Positions 1-14,983 are shown, numbered from the stretch's first letter. The stretch: DNA of 64,000 nucleotides from Papaver somniferum (GCF_003573695.1 NC_039365.1:84423089-84487088), one strand, 5' to 3'. Numbers and translations: made by a program. The notes: generated from the sequence alone by a model not told the origin.

Positions 1-1290
1 AAAAAATTAAACATATGAGTGAGATTTATTTATTTTTCGAAATTATGATGCGACGAGTGAGTTTTTTTTTTCTTTTTTTGATATTTTAATGTATTGCGAT
101 GTTGATAACGCTTTTACTGATGAGATACATGCACATAATGATGATTGCACAAGAGCATATAAATAAACAAAAATCACGAGCTTCAGAAATTATTGAATAT
201 CGAAATTGGAGAGAACGAGAGGAGGTAACATTTAATCAATTTTATGAAGCTAGAGCAAGTATTATGTGTGCTTCGAAGATGTTGGCAGCCCATAATTTTT
301 TAGTTCTGTTTTCTACTACAATGTCATTTTTATTAGCTTATTATTAAATGTCTTCTATTGGCTTACAGGGTCATCAACGTATTGAGTTTTTATTAGTTAT
401 GCAATAATAATTTTTGTTTAACAAAGTCAATTTTAAAACATGGATCAAATATTTCATAATAGAGATACCTGCCCGTGCATCGCACGGGTGAAAAGTTAGT
501 TTTTATTAGAAAAAAATCTGACTAGGATGGGTAGCCATCTCTATGTGAACCTCTAGAGATACACTAACCCATTAATTTATGAGGTTAGTGTTGGAGAAAG
601 TTTTTAAGGAAAGTGGATGTGTATCACAGTGGATAAAGACTTTTTTTCCCACAGACAAGCGATTGGAAAAGCTCTTATCTGTGTCTTCTCAAATTTCAAC
701 TACCCTTGTCAACTTAAAAACTGAACAACCATTCCAAAAGTAGGTAGAAATTGTTAAACCATAGTAGAGAGAGTGAGAGTGAGAGACCATCCGAGAAGTA
801 GGTAGAAATTGTTGAAACATATTAGTAATATGGCATAGTCATAAGACAAAAGAGCATCTCCTTGGGGCAAATTGAGAAATTCACAGCAAAAGCAGAACGA
901 TTGCATTCCTTAAAATCACGCGGAGACCAAGAAATTGGTACGTACAAAATTCCACTACTGTTGAAATGATGCACATTTGTTCCTAAATTTCTTCTAATGG
1001 CTTAACAATCATTTGTCTTCAACATTACATATTTGTAATACTTGCTTGAGCTAATACAACATCGGACGCAGATAATAGGCTTTTCTAGAAGTCGCCTTAA
1101 AAAACTTTTTACTTGAACTAACCACAACTGATGATTAATGGTGTTTATCTGTAGTTCTGTGTTCTGTACAACTGAGACTTGGGAAGAAAAAAAGAGACAT
1201 TTCAAACTCCAACTTGCTTGTAACCTGAACACTTGATATTCTGAACTGAGATCACTTAAAACTTGCTTGAACAGCGTGAAGGACCGTTTA
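1..1290. other. Intergenic DNA 3' of NUP160, no gene seen
   Basis: AT-rich sequence downstream of the minus-strand NUP160 gene. Its right part, about 1000-1375, probably holds the NUP160 3' UTR. I found no convincing coding region. An 82-codon plus-strand open frame at 99-347 has no recognisable domain or splice context and is not called. The one distinct structure is a short GC-rich hairpin at 472-488. Confidence 0.5.
472..488. repeat. Perfect GC-rich hairpin
   Basis: CCCGTGC and GCACGGG form a perfect 7-bp stem around the loop ATC in otherwise AT-rich DNA. Such hairpins occur at transposon ends in plants, but no partner end or target duplication was found, so the owner is unknown. Confidence 0.5.
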
Positions 1291-1375
1291 CTTTAATTTC
1301 TTGCTCATAATGCAGATCACACAGTTTGAAATATTTCTGCAGCATTGGACACCATCTTTGGCTGCTGATAGCTTC

Positions 1376-4300
1376 TTAACAGTGTGCGGAAGATACTGCA
1401 TCGTGTGAATCCACCTTTATCTGTAAAGCAGAGTTGAGGGGAAAAGAAAGAATGAAGATCTTTACTGGTGAAGAAAAAACCAAATCAGAGAACATATTCA
1501 TCAAAAGGAAAAGCATAACATACTAGTTTTAGATGATTCAATAAAGCTCCGTGCAATAGCTTTTGGAGCTTATCACATTGATCACTATTATGACCAGAGC
1601 TTTTCCACTCCTCAATTTGGCACCAAAGTCTCTCGATCATTGTGTATGGGAACCAAACTGAAGACATCTTTTTTCGCTTGAGTATGTCCACTGGTCTCTG
1701 CACCATATAATCAAATGGAATGGAGAGCCTCCTTTTAGTAGCCCACCCAACATGGAAATGGCAATAACTATCAATATAGCACATATAAAAACGAGGATAG
1801 TATATCATAAAGGTTCAAAATAACCTGAGGTAAATAGAAAGCATAAAAATACATGGTTTTTCAACCTCTGTAACGTGGAAAGAAATATTTACAGCTAAGC
1901 AGCAAGCTATAAAGTGAAGCTATATACGGTCGCATAGAACTGATTTCATAAAAATTACCAGAGATGCAAAGGCTTGCATGTATTCAAGCAATAAATTTGT
2001 AGCTTCTGTAAATCGACCATAATCAACATATAACCGGAATAAAGATGCAGCATCTGATTCTTGACCAGTCATTCCCCAACTGGTTGCATGTCTACCTCCC
2101 TGTAGATTGCACGACTGCATTAATTCAGGGGTCTTGCTTTGCCATATAGTATATATATCGTGTTAGGCAAGAAAATTACAGATAACCATACAGAAATTTT
2201 GAAAAAGAAACGGTATTATTTTCCTCTTATACAGAAACTAAAAGTGTAACACGGTACCTTTCCTCATATTATGCAAGAGCAAGACTTGTAATTAAGAGAA
2301 TTACCTTGAACATATGAACCAGCCAAAGAGGCAACTCAATCTGAGGGTCTATACGCATTAGTGTTTCAGCAACAATTACTGGTAACCTCGGGTGCAAATC
2401 TTTATACTTCGTCTGCAAATGTCCATCACTTGTGGGAATAAATTGCTTGCGGTTCAAATATATGCATGCAAGATAAATAAAGTAGAATCGAAGGTATAGT
2501 TGTGCAATAGATACGCACAAGGTAAAGCTCGAGCTTTTCCCACTGGCCACTCCCCTTCGATTGATGAATAAGGGGAGTTGCATCAATTGCACCATGGACA
2601 TATGATTCATCTTCTGATGATGTCAGTATAAGACTGTGTGCTTTCAAATCATTCCTGAAAACAAGATGTCAATTACATTATGTATATTTGGCACCAGTCA
2701 CCAATAACAACATCTGCATGACCGAAGAAAGACTGAAAGATCAGACATGGAAACTATGTACTTTACCCAATAAATGTGGATCCTAATCCACTGGGACAAC
2801 ATTTTATCGATATAGCAGCAAATACTCGCTCTAATACCCTGTGCAAAGAATTATGTTCAATATTATAATCATGCAGCAAACAAGACTACAGAATAAAAAT
2901 ATCTTCCCGGGATTCTAAGATGGTACCTCTTCAATTCAGAACCTTTCCAGAACTTCAGAAGAACCGTAAATGCCATATCATAAAAGTTTGCTTGAACCAA
3001 AATATCCACCAATTCTGACGAAATTGTTTGTTTTCCTGAAATACAGACCAGGCAATACAATAAGCACATCTGAAAGGGTTTTTTTGGTGTGCGCAGAGAG
3101 AATATATTTAAAGAACTGAGTGTTTGACCTTCTACCTGTAAATTTCAACTTCATATTTGCTAGTGTAAGCAAATATTGCGCTGAGGTGAAGACAAGTTCC
3201 TTTTCAAGCTTCTCAATATCGATGCAATGCTGGGGACAAGAAGATTTAATATTCTTGTCAGCCAGAGCTGCAAAAGTAAAAGATTTTTCGCACAATTAGT
3301 CATCTAACCTCTCAACAGTATCATATGATGAAAAAGCACACCAGTGGTTAAATCACTAGCTTGTGCAAGCACAGTCATACTGCATTACAGATGTTGAGTT
3401 AGTGAAAGAATAAGACAATTAGTAGTTCCTAGACAAATAGTGGTTAAAGGCACTTACAGCTCTCCTCATTACTGGTTCGAGCCTTTTTATTTGGATAATT
3501 TTCATCTGTGCAAGAGCATCCATCAAATTGAGGGTCTATCCATGCGTACGCGGGATGCACAAGGTTCAGAGCATTAATAGCAGCAGAGAGCCCATTGAGT
3601 GTCTCTTGTAGTGCCATGGAAAGCTGCTGGTTCTCTTTCAAGGCTAATTCACTCCTCAAGCGTGTTGAATATCGGTACATGTAACTAGCTGCTTTTCGCC
3701 AGTTATGTCTCCGGATTTCAAAAGCATAAAGCAACTTATATGCATTTGGTTTTGCTGCAATATCTGACCGCTCCGCCTGTTGAGTTCATAAAACGGACCT
3801 CAATGATAAATTCTAGGAAATAGAGATAGCCTGACAGATATGCATATTCTAGCGTTTGCAAAGGAAAGAAAGGCATACCTTCCATGCAAGCTCTTTCTCG
3901 ACCTTCTCCGCTAGCCCCACAAAAGGTAGTTGACCATCACAAAGTGCCTGCAATACAGGAATCTATTAGTCCAAGTACATTTCCGCACCGAGGATATGAA
4001 CACACTGATACACAACATTGGATAACTTGATGCCACGGATTCATACAGAAAATAAATGACATATGACCATAATGTTCCATCTGAGCTTGTGCTGCTTAGG
4101 GGTCTCATTCTCCTTATGAAAGATCTTGATGTGCAAGATGCGGTAAGAGATGAAACTAGGAAAAGTGTTTTTTAAGACTAAGTTACGCCTACTTTTTTGT
4201 AACAAGATTCAAAGGTCAGCTACAAGGGTCAAAGAAAAATTTATGGCACATATGAGAGATGAAGTCCTAACAGAGTTACTCAATCGAGATCCAATTTTAG

Positions 4301-7300
4301 TAGGATTATTCCTTAAAACATCTCAGGATTCGTTCACACAGTGATAGGACTGACCTAAGAGTGGGTTCCTACTTGTATGTAATGAACTCTGAGCTGTTGG
4401 AAGTTTTATGAGGGTCGCACAAGGAACACATCTAAACACAATGAAACATGATAAATATATAGCATACACAGTCATAGAAGACAAGAATATATATAATCAC
4501 CTTAGTAGCTCCACGCTCGCATAGAACAATGATGAAACGCCTCAGGCAGATGTTTTTGCTATCCTCGTCCGGATTAGAGACAATAGCACAGTAAGCATCA
4601 TTATAGAAGCTCATATCTAATGTAAACTTGAAGACATTTGCCCATAGCCTTCCTTTAATCATAGTTGCAGATTCATCGAGAAGACCTCCTCTATGTGTGC
4701 AATCTTCTAAGTCAACAACTTCATCAACTTGCTCTAGTGCTGCAAGACAAAATTGGCAAGCACCTTCACTCAAGTTATATTGCTCAAAAATCCCCATCGC
4801 CCACTGGTAATAATGAAGCTTCCATGCTGCTGCCGACTCACAATCAGCTAAAAACAAAAGAGGGGAAAACAGAGTCAAAAGTCTATCATGCTTAACTAAA
4901 AAAACATGTTTCCGTAACTGAACTCACAATGACCAGGGTTGGGGAGGCCTGGGAAAGACAAACTCTGCAAGGCTTCTGATGCTCCACTTCCAGAAGAAGC
5001 CCTGTAAGTATAAACAACTGTAGTTCAGAAAAGAAAATGCAAGCTTGTAGGAAAGAAAGGCATGTGTAAGCCAACACACAATCTGTCAGCCCTGTTAACA
5101 AACTGAACCTTACTCTTCCACCAAACTACATGACTTCCAGAAAGTTAAAACAAACCCCGATCTGCTCATATTGCTTTCAACATGCCTGACTTTCTATTCT
5201 TCATACTTGCTCAAATTTTGAAAATTATACTGCAAACTACCCGTATAATGTGTTCTTGTATAACTATAGGTCATTGATTAGAGTACTTAGATACTAAAAA
5301 AATAATTTTGGACATGTAAAAGAAGCCCTCTCTGTTCTTATGTGTTAGATAACGTTACATCAGTCACACATGACACCCTCACATATCCAAATAGACACTG
5401 AGGTTAGGAATATTAACAAGTTAGATGTGTTTGACAGTGATATATAGTCACATTAACAACTAGCAGCATCCTAATTATACAGATATCGACTTTGAATAGA
5501 CACAGAAAGGTCAGAAATTTTGAGAACAATAAATGCATTGACGCTCAAATTTAAGGACTAGACATCTTTACGAGATACTGATGAAGGATGAAAATCATAC
5601 TCCAACAACAACGCACAACTTGTAAATTCATGTTGATATCGATCCAAAACCTGTATTATATGGCTCATTATAAACAACCAAAAGGTGCAAGATTAAAAAT
5701 ACGGATCCAAAACCTGTATTATATGGCTCATTATTAACAACTAAAAAGGTGCAAGATTAAAAATAATGATACAAGTATACATGATCATCCTAGAATGCAA
5801 GTTTAAAGCTAAAAAGATGCAAGATTAAAAATAATAATATAGGGAAGTACACATGATCAAAATGCAAGTTTGAAGCTATCACTCTATACCTTATGGTTTG
5901 TCAGTAGAAAGTTTGAAACTCAGGCACACAGCCATGCAAGTAAATCTTTAACCATGTCCAGATACATAGATTCAAAGAACATATTGATGGTCAACGAAAC
6001 ACAAAAGACCAATAGATAACATAAAGCACGAAATGTTAATACCTAAAGAAACAGCGAACAGCTTCACGAACTTTTACTTCTTTTGAGATACCTTGCAATC
6101 CAGATTGTGCCCTTGCAAGAAGACACAATCCTAGAAGATGAAGGCGTATACACCAGTCGCCATCAGTAGTCTGGACACCCTGGGACGTCTTTTCTTTACG
6201 TGAGTGTGCATCGATCATTGCGATTAGGCTCTATTAAGTAGAGAAAATAAATTTTTGTAAAAAAACTGCAAAAATGTAGCAGTATCAACAAAAGGCAGGT
6301 TGTTAACAGCCCCAATTACTTTTGCAGTAAATCATGACCTATGCCTTCGGAACTTCTCAGTTCTATTAAATTACTGAAAAAGTCATAAAGTATTACATCA
6401 TCATCGTAGGCTAAAAAGCCTAGTCCAAAATCACCTTTTCAATTCAATGACCACAACTACCAATGGGATCTTTCTTCACTTCCCTTTGTTACTCCTTTGC
6501 TCTCGTTAGAGTCTCCTTCCTATTCTATTTATTACTGTTAGTCAGACTCCTTTATCATTTTAAGGACACCGTTGAGCATTCAGTGACATGTTATAAACCA
6601 TTTGGCGGCAACTAAGCAAAATGGGGAAGAAACTGTGGAACCATTAGAGGGATAGTAAAAACTTCGGTTTTCCAGATAGTGTATTGTTCTCCCGATCAGA
6701 GATCAAAGTGACATTTTTATATTCAGCACTGGCAGGTGTCTCCCAATCTCATTACAAACCTATTTACCAGGAAAGGAAAATACGGAAGGAGGCATATCGA
6801 ATTTAGTATCACAGAGAATGCAGCCAAACCATTTGATACTTGATAGTAAGTTTAATAGAGCAGAATGTTTATAAACTGGATAAACTAGGCTCTCACTGTC
6901 CATATAGGACTTTACTCATAAAGACTTAGCAGGGAAGGCCATTCCTTCACTTCAATTAGCATACTAATTTACATAAAATAGATTAAATATTCAGTAATTC
7001 AATGACAGCCAACATTGTTAACACTAACAGTGAGCTAAAGTTTGTTGGATAAGATGCGATGGTTATGCTAAATACCAACAAAAAAAAAGCATTAACGAGG
7101 ATGTAAAACTTACCTCAACAGCTTCAAACTGCCCATGCCTAAGTAGGATTTTTGCGAGTTCCGTTGAATGACTAAAAAAGCCAGAAGATTCTCCGCCCAT
7201 CCCACCCCAAATAATCCAACTGATGAAATTTCTTACCGATTTAATATATTTGTTTGGACTAGGAAGATATCTAGAACAGAGGTAGACATTGTCTTCAGCG

Positions 7301-10300
7301 GAACTTTGGAAATTTAAAAAAAGCAAACTGGCCAACGTGAAATCATGAGTGCCAAGCTTCTGATTCCAACGTTTCTTATCAGCGTTGCTATCTGAAAAAA
7401 GCATGGAAAAAAATCAAAATCAAACCTACACACTGAAGATGAACCAAAAGTAAGTGGTAACTAATCAATGTACTTCAAGTGTGGGCTCTAACCAATATCT
7501 AAAATCACATGCATGGCAACAGGCATAACCACTGCTATACACCAGACAAGATGTTTCAACCAGAAGAGTCGGGAATCTAAACATTTATGGACAAACTATG
7601 TACACCAGACATAGTAAAATTTTAGTCAGAACCTCACGGTACAGAAATATCAGAGGTTAGAACCATGATTGCCACTGTATATGACATGTCTGAAACCTCA
7701 TGTATGTCAGACTCGTCAGTAAATCTTTTTTCTCTCACAGACCAGAACATTGTTTCACCCCATCACACCACATGAAGATAACAGACAAAGTTCTAAAGAA
7801 ACAATCGCATAAGCTCACCAATGTGCAGCGCTGAGAGTTGAGAACTGAAATCTTCCGGGGTCGGTGATCTGGAAGGCATAGTTCCTAGGAAATGCAGGAT
7901 AAGCCACTCCATAAGAATCTCTTGAACCATCGGGACCAGTTCTTGTTCTATCCTTGAGATATCGTCTCCTACCATTTGCACCTGCACTAAAATATATTAG
8001 GAATTTCGTAGAAAGAGAATAAATTGAAGCATTATGTGAAGATAACTCATAAAACACAGAACGCTACCAAGAAAATGAGAATAGTAAGATTAAGGGATAT
8101 ATCGAAATGGGTTCCAGTATTGCACTTCAGAATTCCAACTCCTTAAATTATTCAGTATAAGAAAACATTCATCCTCAAGTTGGTAAGCTCTTAAAGCAAT
8201 CCTGAGTGCATACATGCAGGAGTACATTCTTCTGATTGATTCTCTCAATCAATCATAGGTTGCCAAAGTGCATATGATGCTACTTGTAGTTTTTTAGTAT
8301 CTGCAAAAGTAGAAAGCAAAAAATAATACCTGTCCACTAATGTTTACCAAATAGCCTAACAGCAGAAGTATGTCCAAGGCAGATTCAAACATTACTTTTG
8401 CAACTTGAGATGTAGACTGAACCAAAATGGATGTACTAATATTTAAGTCCACTTCTGAATCCAATTTTTGCATGCTTTTGCAGGGGACAAGAAATTTTAG
8501 ATAATGTTCTATGACATTCAAAACTCTGGTCCATGTGCCAGCTTTATTGCATAAAGAATGAAGAGACCGCAGCATGTCAATTGAAAATTTTCTCTGATTT
8601 TTGTGGTCCCCTAATTCCTTCAACCAGGCGCTATCAGCTCCAACTTGTGATACTTGGATTGCTGCTACAGAAGAACTGTATCCAGTTTCCAAAATCTTCA
8701 GCAAACGAGGGACAACTTCTTCAGACGAGATAATTGGTAAACCAACAAGAGATTCATAAAAAATAGCCGGGGCAGCTCTTCCCAATTGCTGGTTAATACT
8801 ACTAATGCATCTTAAAACATCAAAAAGAATTTCACGGTCACTATCATCATTTGGCAAATCCAAGCCAGAGATAACTAAATGACCAAATTCATCGAAAGCA
8901 CCTAAAATAAAAGGCAAAATTAAGTCAGTACAAAGAAATAGCAGTTTTCATCTCTGGAAAATCATCTGAGGTAACCAAGGACCTCACACATACCATAGAT
9001 AAGCAGCTCAACATTCTCCAAACTACGAAACAAGGATATAGAACTTTTCCTGATTAAACCAACAGCACCAGTCGCCTTATCAACCAGCAAGCCATATGGT
9101 CTATTATTTATACACCAATAATGAAAATAGCGAGCACAAAAACTTTTCCAGCAATAAACTATTGAAATTGGGTTTTCGGCACTTCCCTGAGACAGAAGAA
9201 ACAATCAATCATAAGCTTTATTCAGTTGCGCACTCCTCCGAGAAAAGGAAAAAATCAGTGGACAAACAATGTTATTATGAATATTGACACACAAAGCAAC
9301 AATAATAATTAATACAAGTGCCGAGAGAGACATACCTCACTCTCAATAAGAGAAAACATTTCCTGCTTTAGATCATCAAGTGATAAGGACTGAAACTCAG
9401 AATCAGTCCAGTACTTATTGTAGTCTTGAATAGTTGCACGAAAAGTAACATTTTGATGAACCCCGGGATGCAGCAGCCTACGTGAAAAAATAGAAGATAC
9501 AAAGGGAACAACCAGATCCTGCAAAATGAGAGAAGAAAAAAACTGACTTTTGGAAGGAAAAATAAGAAGATATCGAGCAACCTGAGGTTTCAAAAATGAC
9601 TCCAACATCCGGAGCCCCTAGTTTCCTTTATTAAGCTAACCCTAATTATAACCATTCAACATGTATTTCCTAGAATGCATTTCAAATTTTCGTCCATCTT
9701 ATGCATGTCCTAGAATGCATTTTAAATTATCGTCCATCTTATCTACAGATGGAAGCAGATCAAGGTAAAGCAGAACTGCAAATTAAATCGTGTCAAAAAA
9801 AAAAAAAATGCAAATTAAAGCCTCGTCCATGAGCAACCACAACATTGAACTTTTCACTTTTTGCTTAGAGAGAGAAGAAGTAAATAAAACTGAAGTACGT
9901 GTAATTGTAGATAGATGAATATATTAAAAAAAAAAAAAAAACAAGGGCAATTGCGAGCACCTTAACAGAAGAAAATAATGAATTGCTTGCCCAAATCAGA
10001 TCATCCGATGAATGTTCTGAAACTTGAAGTAGCTGGTCGGCAACACATGCTTCCTGCATACCATAGCTGTGCACTTTCTCTCTGACAAAGAGTTTTATAT
10101 GGACTAAGACAGTGTAGAGGTATATTTTCCTGAGAAAAATAGAGATGGGCGGAAAAGGATCCTTTGCAAACTGCTGAAATGATGAGCACAATAAGTTACA
10201 CTTACAGATTAACATCATTGTTAAGGATATCATACGATTCTAGCCCCTCATCTTTCAGTATCCAAAGCTTGTCAGAAGCGAATTTCAAGTCGACTAGAGC

Positions 10301-13300
10301 TCCCTGATGGAAATAAGTTATATTTGTTAGATTTTCAGCTCTTTATTCATCATTACATGATATCAACTAACTGCTACAGCTCATAAAATCTGCATCATAC
10401 ATGGTATACACACCATGCATATCAAAACAGATCATACCCTTTATATACAATTCAGTAATAGGCATAACTTTATACTTACTCATTTTCTACAGAGTTAGGA
10501 CATGTTCTCAGTTCTTACTGAAGTATCATAAACAGTATATACAGCTTCATGAACAACACATAAAACATCATTATGAAGATTGAAGAAGAAAATGATGCTA
10601 ACTTACTGGGCATTTGAGTTGGACTTCTACAACTTCTATTCCTCATACTTGGTTGATGAATAAAACATAATTTTCTTTTTATGTATGAAGCTAGAAAAGA
10701 GTCCTAATCATGCATGCCACATGCCTCTCTAACCTTTCCATTGTGGAGACACACCTCATGGCTACATGGGACAGTTCCCTAGTTATCTTTAACTTAATCT
10801 AGCATTAACCTTAAGCTAGTATTAGGGCATAATGGCGACATAAACCGCTTTAAAAAGCCAACACTGTTGTGTTAGGAAATCAATCAAAGGGTCGATATTT
10901 TTTTTGGCAGAAATGAATGCAAATGATGATCTCGTATTTCAAATAAAATAGAAAATACGCTATTACCTCTCCCAAATATATATTCTGCATTGATGGTTCC
11001 ATTGACAAATTGATTTTGTCTCCTGGATTAAAACGTAGGATAAACATGCCAATGATGTCCTTGTCCACTTCCTTCAAAATTCAACAAAACAAATCAGAAT
11101 CACCATTAGCTATAGGTGGGTTCACATGTAACAGAAACCTTTGAAAAATCATCAATCTAAATATCCTGGAGGGGGCGTATAGTAAACGTGTCTGTTTACT
11201 TCAGCTTCATTGCATATGAAATTACCAAATATATTTGCAGTTTATTAAGCCTCGGCTTTTTAAGACTACACGGCCGTGTTTCAAGGTAATCCCCATGCCG
11301 AGAAAGAAGGAAACAAAGAGGAAATCATATCCCAATTGTTCTTAAATGAATCTTGGAGAAGTATTAGGTATTTAGCTCTAATAAGTTATAAGTGCTTGCA
11401 ATTAGAAACTTGAGATATGCACTGGTATCTTTCTATATCCAAAGAGCAAGTCATGCCCTGCCAGATTGAGAAAGCAATGCAGAGAAAAAAATAATTGTAA
11501 ATATATTGATCAACAAGAGCCCAAATTTATTCACACTCCTCTAACAAGTGTATATTTAACATATTCTTCTGATTGGTTGATTATTTAACCGATGGCCCCA
11601 TTACCCTCCATGTTTAGAATCTGGACCCTCGTTACATAACTCCCTAAATTAAATCAATGATACAGATTAAAATGTTATGTGCACCCTCGTTAAGGAGTGT
11701 GCACAAATTCGGACTCGGTCAACGAAGAAGCACATCGAAACGTACCATGTCATTTCTATATAAGAGTGCGACGGAAATCAGACGCGTAACAGGATTAGCA
11801 TCACCAACCCAAAATCTCAAAAGTGTAGCTCCTGAAAGTAAAACAAAAAAAGAGGAGGCCAGTAAACACATTGCCTACTAGAAAAATCTTGTCGATCTGC
11901 AACTAGAACGGGCTTAACCCCAGGGTCAGTCACCATTGCCTAAAAGCTGTGGTATAAATATTGGGTTCACCCTTGGCTGAGGCCCCACACCGCTCACTGA
12001 CCTGAGATTGAACTCCTACATTGCAGTACATCAATATTACCCCTGTGGCTGAAATTTAACTGATATTTTGAGGACGGTGAAAGAGGACTAGAGGATTAAG
12101 CAGGTAACATCTAGAGTGGTGATAACAAGAGATGATGAAGAGTAGGGAATAGCTAGTTGCCTAGGGATCTGACTTCGGCTAAGTAAATTGGATGTTTAAG
12201 TCTCCTATAAATAATTGTGCACTTTCGGATGTCTTCACAATGTAATCTTGCCTCGTGTAATGATCTACAGATCCAATTGAAGAAAAAAGGAAGAAATAAA
12301 CAAGATTACCTGCTGATTCAGGAATGCTAAGTGTATGATGAAGAACTCTTGTATGACCTAGAAGATCCCACGCTCGTAAGGTTTTATCAGCATGAAGTGC
12401 AAAAATTAAACTTCTTCCCTGCACATCCGATATCACCATATCTTGTACTGGTCCAACAGCTCTACCCCTGTTTGACATGCGAACACAAAAAGAAAATTTG
12501 AGATAAAGAGGAGAAGATGTGCGCAGCCAGAATACATATCGCAGTTGGACAATAGAATCGTTTCAGCTGATCGAACATTCTTATTCAAGTCAGTTGCGGA
12601 AAAATATATGTCAACAGGGAAGACAAGGACACCTTGACATGAAACCCCACAGGCGACCAATCCCAGCATCATCTCTCAGCTCGTTCACAAATCCTAACCA
12701 TAAATGACAGAATTTTTTTACTGTTAATCTGCTGCATCAATGATAAAAGTAATAAACAATGCACATATTCCAACGTTTTATCTGCAGGGGGCATAGAAAT
12801 GAAAACAGTCTCAATCTGAAGCAGATGTAGACGACGATAAGGTCTTACTTCATCATGATCAATTACTATTCATGTGTTCAAAATTAGACACTACTTTTTA
12901 GTTAGTATATTGGGTATTCAGACCCGAAATATTAGACAAATTTGAGATAAAGATCTGACTCAATTAAATAACACACTAAGAAGTCAGGTTCATGCGACCT
13001 AGAGTCAAATGAGGCTGGTAACAGCCTCACATTAGGGAATATAAAATTTCAACTTGGCCTGTTCCATATGTTAAAATATTCCTAGGATGAACAACTGCTA
13101 AACCCTGGGACCTGACAAAAGTGACTGTTGTAGATGTTTTTCTGTAAGGTTGACATATGCCGTTGTATGAAACTGGTTGCCCTTACTGTATCAACAATAT
13201 AGCTAAATCAGATATTCATTTAATTAATTTTGTAGTTGTTCGAAACTGGTTAATCTACAGCAGCAAAATAACAAATCAGATTCACAATAACGAATATGTC

Positions 13301-14318
13301 TTAAGAAATGTACCAGTCTGGATGCTTACCAAGAACTCCAAATATTACACAACTATCCCTAGCTGTCTTATACAATGTAATAAATAGATACACACAGACA
13401 GGATATTACCTGGTGAAGATGGATCAAGTATGCCAAGATGGAAACATCCAACTGAGCCATCACTTCTCCCTACAACTAAACAACCTTTGACTGCTGCTAT
13501 ACTAGTTATGGTTGTTTCAGGTTGTGAATTAGCTTTCAAATCGAATTCTGTAAACTCATTTTGTGGGTATATGGTACATGATGCATAATCACATAAGTTT
13601 CTCAGTTGAATAACATAAGCAATTCCAGAGATTGTAAGTGTGTAAAGAAGATATGGGTTACTGCGAGTCTGCACCGCAAAGAAGACATTGACAGGTATTA
13701 AACCAAAATCTAGTACAAACAAAAAAGAACATAGTACAAACAAACAAACAAAAACAATTATAACCTCGTTTTTGCATATGAAAGCAAATGGGGATAGTGC
13801 GTCTTGAAAGATGAGGCGAAGACCAGTCTTTGGAAACTCTTCTGAAGCTGAAAATTCAATCAATTCAAGAGCATTGGGTTGATTCTTGTGGATTCTCCTG
13901 TCAAAAGAAATTATGTATAGGGAAAATAATAATATTAATACTTCAAGAACTCACTACGTACATACGGAGAGTGAATAAGAACTCACTACGTACTTAGGGT
14001 TACATAATAGGGTTACATAAAATATTGTAAAATACATAATAAAAGAGATTATGAAATTGAAATCAAACAAGGACAAAAGAAAAAGAAATAGAGATTATAA
14101 GTAGAGTACTACTACCAGATGAGATATGCAGGGGGTTTTCCAATGATGTGATATGAGGAAACATCTTCCGTCATGGGAGCGAAGGAGTGCTGCTGCTGAG
14201 AAGTAGCAGTATTACCAGTAATAGCAAGTGAAGAAGAAGGAATTTGAATCTCAAACCACTTGATTGCATCACTGCCGATTACAGGAACTTCCAGCCCCGC
14301 CATTGATCCACTCTTCAT
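1376..14318 (-). CDS. NUP160: Nucleoporin NUP160 (complete, 27 coding exons)
   Basis: Scaffold nucleoporin of the NUP107-160 (Y) complex, acting in nuclear pore assembly and mRNA export. The N-terminus (MAGLEVPVIGSDAIKW after an optional MKSGS) and blocks such as GIGRLWGFMSRGRAVGPVQD, WGMTGQESDAASLF and VWFPYTMIERLWC are typical of plant NUP160. Exons in transcript order: 14116-14318, 13765-13897, 13410-13668, 12633-12693, 12310-12467, 11746-11831, 10967-11071, 10206-10303, 9961-10066, 9336-9518, 8994-9186, 8330-8901, 7819-7981, 7114-7391, 6043-6230, 4928-5001, 4501-4847, 3879-3947, 3458-3776, 3136-3267, 2927-3035, 2767-2838, 2519-2654, 2305-2412, 1959-2099, 1524-1697, 1376-1420. All introns read as GT-AG and the phases close to 1503 codons, close to the family's usual 1500. 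The N-terminal third should be the beta-propeller and the rest alpha-helical. Start could be 14318 or the in-frame ATG at 14303. No disruption seen. Confidence 0.93.
5641..5850. repeat. Tandem repeat of about 62 bp in a NUP160 intron
   Basis: Two close copies start near 5641 and 5702 with ATCCAAAACCTGTATTATAT and end in GGTGCAAGATTAAAAAT. A third, partial and diverged copy (GATGCAAGATTAAAAATAAT) follows near 5816. They lie in the 1-kb intron between 5002 and 6042. Confidence 0.7.
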
Positions 14319-14735
14319 ATCCTCGCACCAACAACAAAAATATTTCCCTTACTTTTCCCCTTCCCTTGGTTTCGTTTCTTAGGGCGGGAGAGAGGCTGTG
14401 TTCTCTTTTTTCTAGAGAAGAAGAAAAATGGACTGAAAAGACCGAAAGATGTGTGGATCTTGTTAAAGTGCAGTGGACCAGTTTGCGTGACCTTCTTTAC
14501 CATGTTGAAGCCCAGTACTTCCGGTTCAGGTTGTTTCAGCCCATGCTTTGCTGAAACATGGAGAAACATTGTGAATTGTGATCTCAGTTTCCACTTCTGA
14601 TGCGATGTCGCGATCGTAATAGTAGTGATCAAGGTTTTTAAAATCGTGAATCGTAAAGTGACTCATTTTTAATCATTTTTAAGTTTTAGGTATTTAATCT
14701 CATGTGATCATAAATTTATAAAACGACCAGGGTAC
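14319..14735 (-). promoter_or_regulatory. NUP160 5' UTR and proximal promoter region
   Basis: About 420 bp lie between the NUP160 start codon and the transposon nest. Read on the minus strand, the part next to the ATG is pyrimidine-rich then purine-rich, as in a plant 5' UTR. I could not fix a TATA box or transcription start. Anything further upstream in the ancestral promoter now lies beyond 32587, displaced by 17.8 kb. Confidence 0.45.
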
Positions 14736-14933
14736 AGAATACACAGGGCCGGTCCTGTGTTTTTTGTGGCCTAATGCAAACTTTTTCTTTGTGGCCCCTT
14801 ATAAAGGTATGCTTAATAGTGGTAAGCCACCTATGGCAAGAGAAAAAATCAAAGTTCATCTGCTCTTAGAAATGTTGCTTTATTAACATGTCAATCAAAA
14901 ATTGGTCTAACTACTAAAAGTTGTATATCGTGC

Positions 14934-14983
14934 ACTAAGGAAACTCGCGTTTTTAGGGGCCACCCGAAAGGATTTAGGGGCCA
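14934..14983 (+). repeat. Left subterminal inverted arm of the hAT element
   Basis: Contains CTCGCGTTTTTAGGGGCCAC and AAAGGATTTAGGGGCCA. The reverse complement recurs with few changes at 31814-31860, so the two arms are an inverted pair inside the outer element. Confidence 0.8.

Noticed and set aside
99..347. 82-codon plus-strand open frame at the left edge
   Set aside because: No domain, no splice context and AT-rich composition; chance frame.
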